DNA of 11,787 nt from NCBI GenBank assembly GCA_013043915.1, contig JABEVH010000078.1, positions 1 through 11,787 on the forward strand, read 5' to 3'. Each line of letters starts with the position of its first letter. The first letter of the stretch is position 1. A model generated the notes under the pieces. The model was given only the letters and a program-made list of their open reading frames with translations. It made no database searches and was not told where the DNA came from. Of the stretch, positions 7,108 to 11,787 are shown piece by piece. The DNA comes from Pseudomonadales bacterium (lineage in GTDB: Bacteria > Pseudomonadota > Gammaproteobacteria > Pseudomonadales > Moraxellaceae). A program made the translations under genes and the position numbers.

Positions 7108-10100
7108 TCCGCAATCAATGGACTTGGACTTCTGCGCAGATGACTCGCTTTCTGGCTTTCGCCTGACCCGTCTGGAGGTCTTCAACTGGGGCACCTTCGA
7201 CAGCCGGGTGTGGACGTTGCAACTGGAGGGCAAGAATGGTCTGCTCACGGGCGATATCGGTTCGGGCAAATCTACGCTGGTCGATGCTATCACTACCTTG
7301 TTGGTGCCAGCCAACCGGATCGCTTACAACAAGGCTGCTGGCGCGGACATCAAGGAACGAACGCTGCGCTCCTATGTACTCGGACATTATAAATCCGAAC
7401 GTAATGAAATTACGGGCTCGGCCAAGCCGGTAAGTTTGCGTGACCAGAACAGCTACTCCGTTATCTTGGGCGTATTCCACAATGCGGGCTATGACCACAC
7501 GGTGACGCTGGCCCAGGTTTTCTGGATGAAGGATGCGCAGGGACAACCGGCGCGGTTCTTTGTGGGGATGGAGAGAGAGCTTTCGATCGCCACTGACTTT
7601 GCTCATTTTGGATCGGACATTGCCCAACTGCGCAAGAGGCTGCGCGGGTTAGGGGGAGAATTGCACGACAGCTTCCCTCCCTATGCAGCATGGTTCCGCC
7701 GGCGATTTGGTATTGAGAACGATCAGGCATTGGAGCTTTTTCACCAAACGGTATCGATGAAGTCAGTGGGTAATCTGACGGATTTTGTGCGTAGTCATAT
7801 GCTCGAGCCCTTTGAGGTTGGACCACGCATGCAGGCCCTGATTGGTCACTTTGACGATCTCAATCGTGCTCATCAGGCGGTGCTGAAAACTCAGCGGCAG
7901 GTTGAATTGCTCACACCCTTGATTGCTGATTGTGGCCACCACAGTGCATTAGTGGCTGAGGTTGACAGTTTACGCGGTTGTAGGGAAAGGCTACGACACC
8001 ACTTCGCTGGTCTTAAGCTCAGCCTGATCGACAAACGCCTGGTCTTGTTGGCCGAAGAATCGGAACGTATGGAAGCGCAGATACGAAAACTCGACATGGT
8101 TCATGAGCAGCAAGGCCAGCAAGTTGATGAGTTGAAACAGGCCATCAATGATAACGGAGGAGACCGATTAGAACGCCTTGCCTCAGAGATTCGCAAGAAA
8201 GAGCAGCTGCGGGATGCGCGCATAATCAAGGCCGGCCGTTACGGGGAATTGGCAACTGTTTTGGGAGAGGCGGTGGTGATGGATGCATCTAACTTCGCCG
8301 CGCAGCGTGGTAAATATCAAAGCTGGCGAGAAGATGCTCGCAACCGCGATGCTGATCTACAAAACGCTCTCACTGAGCATGGTGTCACCTTACGTCAGGG
8401 TAAGCAGGAACACGCGCAGCTGATTGGCGAAATCGATAGCCTTAAGCGCCGTCGTAGCAACATTGATGCACAGCAGGTCCAAATACGTGCTGAAATGTGT
8501 GCTGCACTAGACCTAGACGTGGACGATATGCCCTTTGCCGGTGAGTTGATCCAAGTGCATGATGATGAGCGTGATTGGGAAGGCGCAGCCGAACGACTGC
8601 TGCGAGGCTTTGGCTTGGCACTGCTGGTACCAGATGCTCATTATAAAGCTGTGGCTGAATGGGTAGATGCTGCCCAACTGCGTGGCCGTTTGGTGTACTT
8701 CCATGTGCGGTTACGCAAAGCAGCAGAACTACCCGACCTGCACCGCGATTCTTTGGTCCGCAAGCTGGCCATCAAACCTGAATCTCCTCATTATGATTGG
8801 TTGGAGCGGGAGCTTACCCACCGATTCGATGTGGCCTGCTGTGCCACACAAGAGCAGTTTCGCCGAGAAATGCGTGCGATCACTCATTCAGGTCAGATTA
8901 AAGACCCAAGCGGTCGGCATGAGAAAGATGATCGCCACCGAATTGATGACCGCAGTCGGTATGTATTGGGGTGGAGCAACAGCGCCAAGATTGCAGCTCT
9001 GGAGGCTAAGCGCCACCAGCTTGAAACGCAGCTGGGTGATATGGGTGGCCAGATCGCTGAAATTCAGAAAAAACGCGATAAACTTACGCGCCGATTAGAT
9101 GCGCTGGCCCGTCTTGAAGAGTTCACGGTATTTGACGAACTGGATTGGGCCAGCGTTGCCGCTGAGATTGCTCAGTTATTTGATGAGCAATCTCAGCTGG
9201 AGTCGGCATCGGACGTCCTTAAGCAGTTGAACGAAAACCTACGCGCTTTGCAAAAAACGCAGAGGAAAACAGGGGAAGAATTGCAAGCCTCGCGGGAGAA
9301 GCGGGCTAAAGTTGAACAGCGCCGCTCAGATGCACAAGAACTTCATCAACAAATCGAAGCGCTGCTACAAGGTATGGTTATCGACTCTGACGTAGTAAGA
9401 AGTCTTGAATCCATGCGAGCAGAGGCGTTAGGCGAACATCAATTAACCGTGGAGTCCTGTGATAACCGTGAACAAGACGTACGTGCCTGGTTGCAGTCAC
9501 GAATTGATGCAGAAGATCAGAAGCTCAAACGTTTGGCAGAGAAAATCATCAAGGCTATGGTTTCCTTCAAAGAAGTTTTCAAACTTGAGACGGCCGAGAT
9601 GGATGCTAGTCTTGAGGCGGCTTTTGAGTATGAAAATTTGTTAACTCAGCTAAATCGAGATGACCTGCCACGCTTTGTTATGCGATTCAAAGAACTACTC
9701 AATGTCAATACAATTAATGAGATCGCCAATTTTAACGCCCAACTGGCACGTGAGCGTGAAACTATTAAGGAACGTATTGCTCATATCAACAAGTCCTTGG
9801 GCGAGATTGATTATAATCCCGGGCGCTATATCGTGCTGGAATCACAGACTTGTCCGGATGCTGAGATTCGTGACTTTCAGCAGGAATTACGTGCCTGCAC
9901 CGAAGGTGCTGTAACAGGATCTGACGATACCCAGTATTCCGAAGCAAAGTTCATGCAGGTTAAGGCCATCATCGACCGCTTCCGGGGCCGCGAAGGTTTA
10001 TCAGAACAGGATCGTCGCTGGACAACCAAAGTCACTGATGTGCGTAATTGGTTCATGTTTGCTGCCAGCGAGCGCTGGCGTGAGGATAACACTGAACACG

Positions 10101-10477
10101 AACATTATTCAGACTCCGGTGGCAAGTCAGGCGGGCAGAAAGAAAAGTTGGCTTATACCATACTGGCTGCCAGCCTAGCCTATCAATTTGGTTTGGAGTG
10201 GGGGGCGGTGCGTTCGCGCTCATTCCGTTTCGTGGTTATTGATGAAGCGTTCGGACGTGGTTCGGATGAGTCTGCCCAGTATGGCCTGAAGTTGTTCCGG
10301 CAACTTAATCTGCAACTGCTGATTGTAACGCCGCTGCAGAAGATACACATTATTGAACCCTACGTTTCTAGTGTTGGCTTCGTGCATAACGAGGGTGGGC
10401 GGGACTCAAAACTGCGTAATCTTTCCATTGAGGAATATCGGGAGCAGAAAGCACTAACACTGGAATTGGCGCAGTGA
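7100..10477 (+). CDS. jetC: JetC (MksB), SMC/MukB-like ATPase of type I Wadjet
   Basis: A 1125-residue SMC-like ATPase, normal for JetC. The N-terminal head has FNWGTF near residue 30 and Walker A GDIGSGKST (51-59, Lys57). Long coiled coils flank a hinge-like globular region at about residues 465-540 (AAERLLRGFGLALLVP). The C-terminal head has the signature SGGKSGGQKEKLAY (1006 onward) and Walker B FVVIDEAFGRGSDE (Asp1048, Glu1049). The head thus keeps every residue needed for ATP binding and hydrolysis. In Wadjet, JetC dimers drive ATP-dependent DNA loop extrusion and, with JetA and JetB, sense small closed circular DNA. The GAAGGGG before ATG 7100 is a good ribosome site inside the end of jetB. 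The stop overlaps the jetD start by four bases. Confidence 0.95.
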   Translation: MNNPQSMDLDFCADDSLSGFRLTRLEVFNWGTFDSRVWTLQLEGKNGLLTGDIGSGKSTLVDAITTLLVPANRIAYNKAAGADIKERTLRSYVLGHYKSERNEITGSAKPVSLRDQNSYSVILGVFHNAGYDHTVTLAQVFWMKDAQGQPARFFVGMERELSIATDFAHFGSDIAQLRKRLRGLGGELHDSFPPYAAWFRRRFGIENDQALELFHQTVSMKSVGNLTDFVRSHMLEPFEVGPRMQALIGHFDDLNRAHQAVLKTQRQVELLTPLIADCGHHSALVAEVDSLRGCRERLRHHFAGLKLSLIDKRLVLLAEESERMEAQIRKLDMVHEQQGQQVDELKQAINDNGGDRLERLASEIRKKEQLRDARIIKAGRYGELATVLGEAVVMDASNFAAQRGKYQSWREDARNRDADLQNALTEHGVTLRQGKQEHAQLIGEIDSLKRRRSNIDAQQVQIRAEMCAALDLDVDDMPFAGELIQVHDDERDWEGAAERLLRGFGLALLVPDAHYKAVAEWVDAAQLRGRLVYFHVRLRKAAELPDLHRDSLVRKLAIKPESPHYDWLERELTHRFDVACCATQEQFRREMRAITHSGQIKDPSGRHEKDDRHRIDDRSRYVLGWSNSAKIAALEAKRHQLETQLGDMGGQIAEIQKKRDKLTRRLDALARLEEFTVFDELDWASVAAEIAQLFDEQSQLESASDVLKQLNENLRALQKTQRKTGEELQASREKRAKVEQRRSDAQELHQQIEALLQGMVIDSDVVRSLESMRAEALGEHQLTVESCDNREQDVRAWLQSRIDAEDQKLKRLAEKIIKAMVSFKEVFKLETAEMDASLEAAFEYENLLTQLNRDDLPRFVMRFKELLNVNTINEIANFNAQLARERETIKERIAHINKSLGEIDYNPGRYIVLESQTCPDAEIRDFQQELRACTEGAVTGSDDTQYSEAKFMQVKAIIDRFRGREGLSEQDRRWTTKVTDVRNWFMFAASERWREDNTEHEHYSDSGGKSGGQKEKLAYTILAASLAYQFGLEWGAVRSRSFRFVVIDEAFGRGSDESAQYGLKLFRQLNLQLLIVTPLQKIHIIEPYVSSVGFVHNEGGRDSKLRNLSIEEYREQKALTLELAQ

Positions 10478-11667
10478 TATGGACCGCTCAGAAGGAGCTG
10501 AAGGCGCAATTGGCGAGGCTGTGGGAGCGAGGTGAACTATTGCGAGACGCGGTGACGGGTAATGCGCGTTTTCCGCTGCGCTTATCGCTCAAGTCGCCAA
10601 ATTCATCGGACATCACGGATCGTTTTAACGACGTTCGTGCTTGGGTCGCTGAATTGGTGAAGACGGATTCAGTCCGTGTGGAGTGGCAGGAGATTCGACA
10701 CCGTGTCCAAGGTGTACAAAAACTGCCAGCCAGTGTGTGGGTCGAAACTATGGCAGATGCCTTGACCTGGCTGGGCAAGCATCGTGAGTGGGATCGCTTC
10801 CTTGCCCTGACTTATACCACTCAGAAAACGCACCCCACATTGCTTCTTTGGCTAGAAAAGCGTCCGCTGCAGGCCTTGGAACTGTCAGTCGAGTGGCCCC
10901 AGTTGTTGTCCATAGTAACGTGGCTTGTTAAGCATCCACGCCCGGGGATTTATTTGCGGCAGGTTGACTTGCCGGGAGTACATAGCAAATTCATCGAGGC
11001 CCACCGCAGCGTGCTGGCGGAATTACTCGATTTGGTATTGCCTGCCGACGCAGTGGATCACAATAAAAAGGGAGTAAGCCAGTTTTCTGCCCGCTATGGT
11101 TTTTTGGATAAACCAATGCGTATTCGCTTCCGAGTACTCGATCCATCTATTCAGTCCTTGTCTGGCTTGGCATGCCCTGATGTGACACTGGATGCCGACA
11201 GCTTTAGTCGCCTGAATCTTGCTGTGCATCGAGTATTCATTACTGAGAACGAGACCAACTTCCTGGCATTTCCGCAGATTGGTGCTGCTATCGTTATTTT
11301 TGGTGCAGGTTATGGTTGGGAGGCACTGGCATGCAGCTATTGGATGAATGATTGCTCAATCTATTACTGGGGGGATATCGATACCCATGGCTTTGGTATC
11401 TTGGATCAGTTGCGTGGTTATTTTGGCCATGTGGAATCGTTCTTGATGGACAGAGCAACCCTTGATGCACATGCCGTTGTCTGGGGCTACGAGGACAGGC
11501 CCTTAGTGGCGGATTTGCATAGACTGACATCTGAAGAGCGCGCGCTCTACGACGATTTGCGTGATAACCGCATTCGCTTGGGACTGCGGCTAGAGCAGGA
11601 ACATATTGGTTTTCAATGGCTTACTCATCATCTTCGGCAACTATTAATGGTCAATTCGTGCGGTTGA
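10474..11667 (+). CDS. jetD: JetD (MksG), topoisomerase VI-like nuclease of type I Wadjet, DUF3322/DUF2220
   Basis: A 397-residue protein, typical for JetD. Residues 1 to about 190 are the DUF3322 part, starting VIWTAQKELKAQL and containing the conserved RQVDLPGVHSKFIE (162-175). Residues 200-390 are the DUF2220 Toprim part: a first acidic motif FITENETNFL (Glu258, Glu260) and the DxD motif YYWGDIDTHG (Asp301, Asp303, His305). The start is GTG 10474, overlapping the jetC stop as GTGA; the nearby ATG 10479 is out of frame. The family homodimer cuts DNA after the JetABC motor stalls on a small circle, so JetD is the effector. The weak start and 4-base overlap suggest coupled, possibly lower expression. 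The tail LEQEHIGFQWL fits the family end, so it looks complete. Confidence 0.94.
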   Translation: MIWTAQKELKAQLARLWERGELLRDAVTGNARFPLRLSLKSPNSSDITDRFNDVRAWVAELVKTDSVRVEWQEIRHRVQGVQKLPASVWVETMADALTWLGKHREWDRFLALTYTTQKTHPTLLLWLEKRPLQALELSVEWPQLLSIVTWLVKHPRPGIYLRQVDLPGVHSKFIEAHRSVLAELLDLVLPADAVDHNKKGVSQFSARYGFLDKPMRIRFRVLDPSIQSLSGLACPDVTLDADSFSRLNLAVHRVFITENETNFLAFPQIGAAIVIFGAGYGWEALACSYWMNDCSIYYWGDIDTHGFGILDQLRGYFGHVESFLMDRATLDAHAVVWGYEDRPLVADLHRLTSEERALYDDLRDNRIRLGLRLEQEHIGFQWLTHHLRQLLMVNSCG

Positions 11668-11787
11668 CGTACTTCCTGTTAGTGGCGGGAGACTTCATAC
11701 GAGCAGCATCAGCTCCATTAAGAACTACGAAGTAGGATCTCTATTCTCAGGGGCTTGCCAGTGACGAACTTGATGTCTTCCCCGGCC
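11668..11787. other. Right-edge stretch without a recognised gene
   Basis: No terminator hairpin with a T-run is visible after jetD. On the minus strand one frame is open from the edge (11786) to a TAA at 11718, giving AGEDIKFVTGKPLRIEILLR plus two residues. This could be the C-terminal end of a converging gene, but 22 residues are too few to identify it and chance cannot be excluded. Confidence 0.25.

Noticed and set aside
7115..7627. 170-codon minus-strand open frame inside jetC
   Set aside because: It lies opposite the Walker A region of jetC and has no family features.
8667..9098. 143-codon plus-strand frame inside jetC
   Set aside because: It is an out-of-frame reading of jetC with odd composition; the jetC frame is continuous and conserved here.
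1..11787. CRISPR arrays, tRNA or rRNA genes
   Set aside because: I saw no regularly spaced direct repeats and no tRNA- or rRNA-like segment by eye.

Overview
The window looks like an accessory (genomic-island) stretch of a proteobacterial chromosome of roughly even base composition. The protein families point to a beta- or gammaproteobacterium or a relative, but the sequence alone does not name a genus. The right half holds an intact defence operon. The left half is a patchwork of two healthy metabolic-type genes and at least five broken or partial mobile or toxin genes.

Left to right: (1) bases 1-120 carry the 5' end of an IS6-type transposase reading leftward off the window, with the element's probable end at about base 120. 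(2) An intact alpha/beta hydrolase lies at 229-1002 (+). (3) A graveyard follows at 1003-2191: a minus-strand helix-turn-helix/recombinase-like remnant with two in-frame stops (1027-1311), a frameshifted IS66-type TnpA relic (1310-1580), and an IS200/IS605 TnpB relic with a frameshift and an apparent large internal deletion (1749-2191). (4) An intact 728-residue OsmC-YcaO fusion protein occupies 2249-4435. (5) A spacer of about 525 bases contains the C-terminal half of a HepT-like HEPN toxin, broken by an amber codon exactly where the motif tyrosine should be (4511-4765), and a perfect 16-bp palindrome (4787-4802).

(6) Bases 4962-11667 hold a complete type I Wadjet (JetABCD, also called MksFEBG) operon: jetA (DUF3375, kleisin), jetB (DUF4194, MukE-like), jetC (SMC/MukB-like ATPase) and jetD (DUF3322/DUF2220, Toprim nuclease). 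The genes are tightly coupled: a 19-nt gap, then an 8-nt overlap, then a 4-nt GTGA overlap. From published work on the family, JetA, JetB and JetC form an SMC complex that extrudes DNA loops and recognises small closed circular DNA, and JetD then cuts it, so plasmids are removed. All catalytic motifs I could check (Walker A, ABC signature, Walker B, Toprim acidic residues) are present, so the system looks functional. (7) The last 120 bases hold no recognisable gene.

I did not find a clearly undescribed multi-gene system. The most interesting items are the intact Wadjet operon beside a dead HepT toxin, the palindrome in the putative Wadjet promoter region, the OsmC-YcaO fusion, and the internally deleted TnpB.
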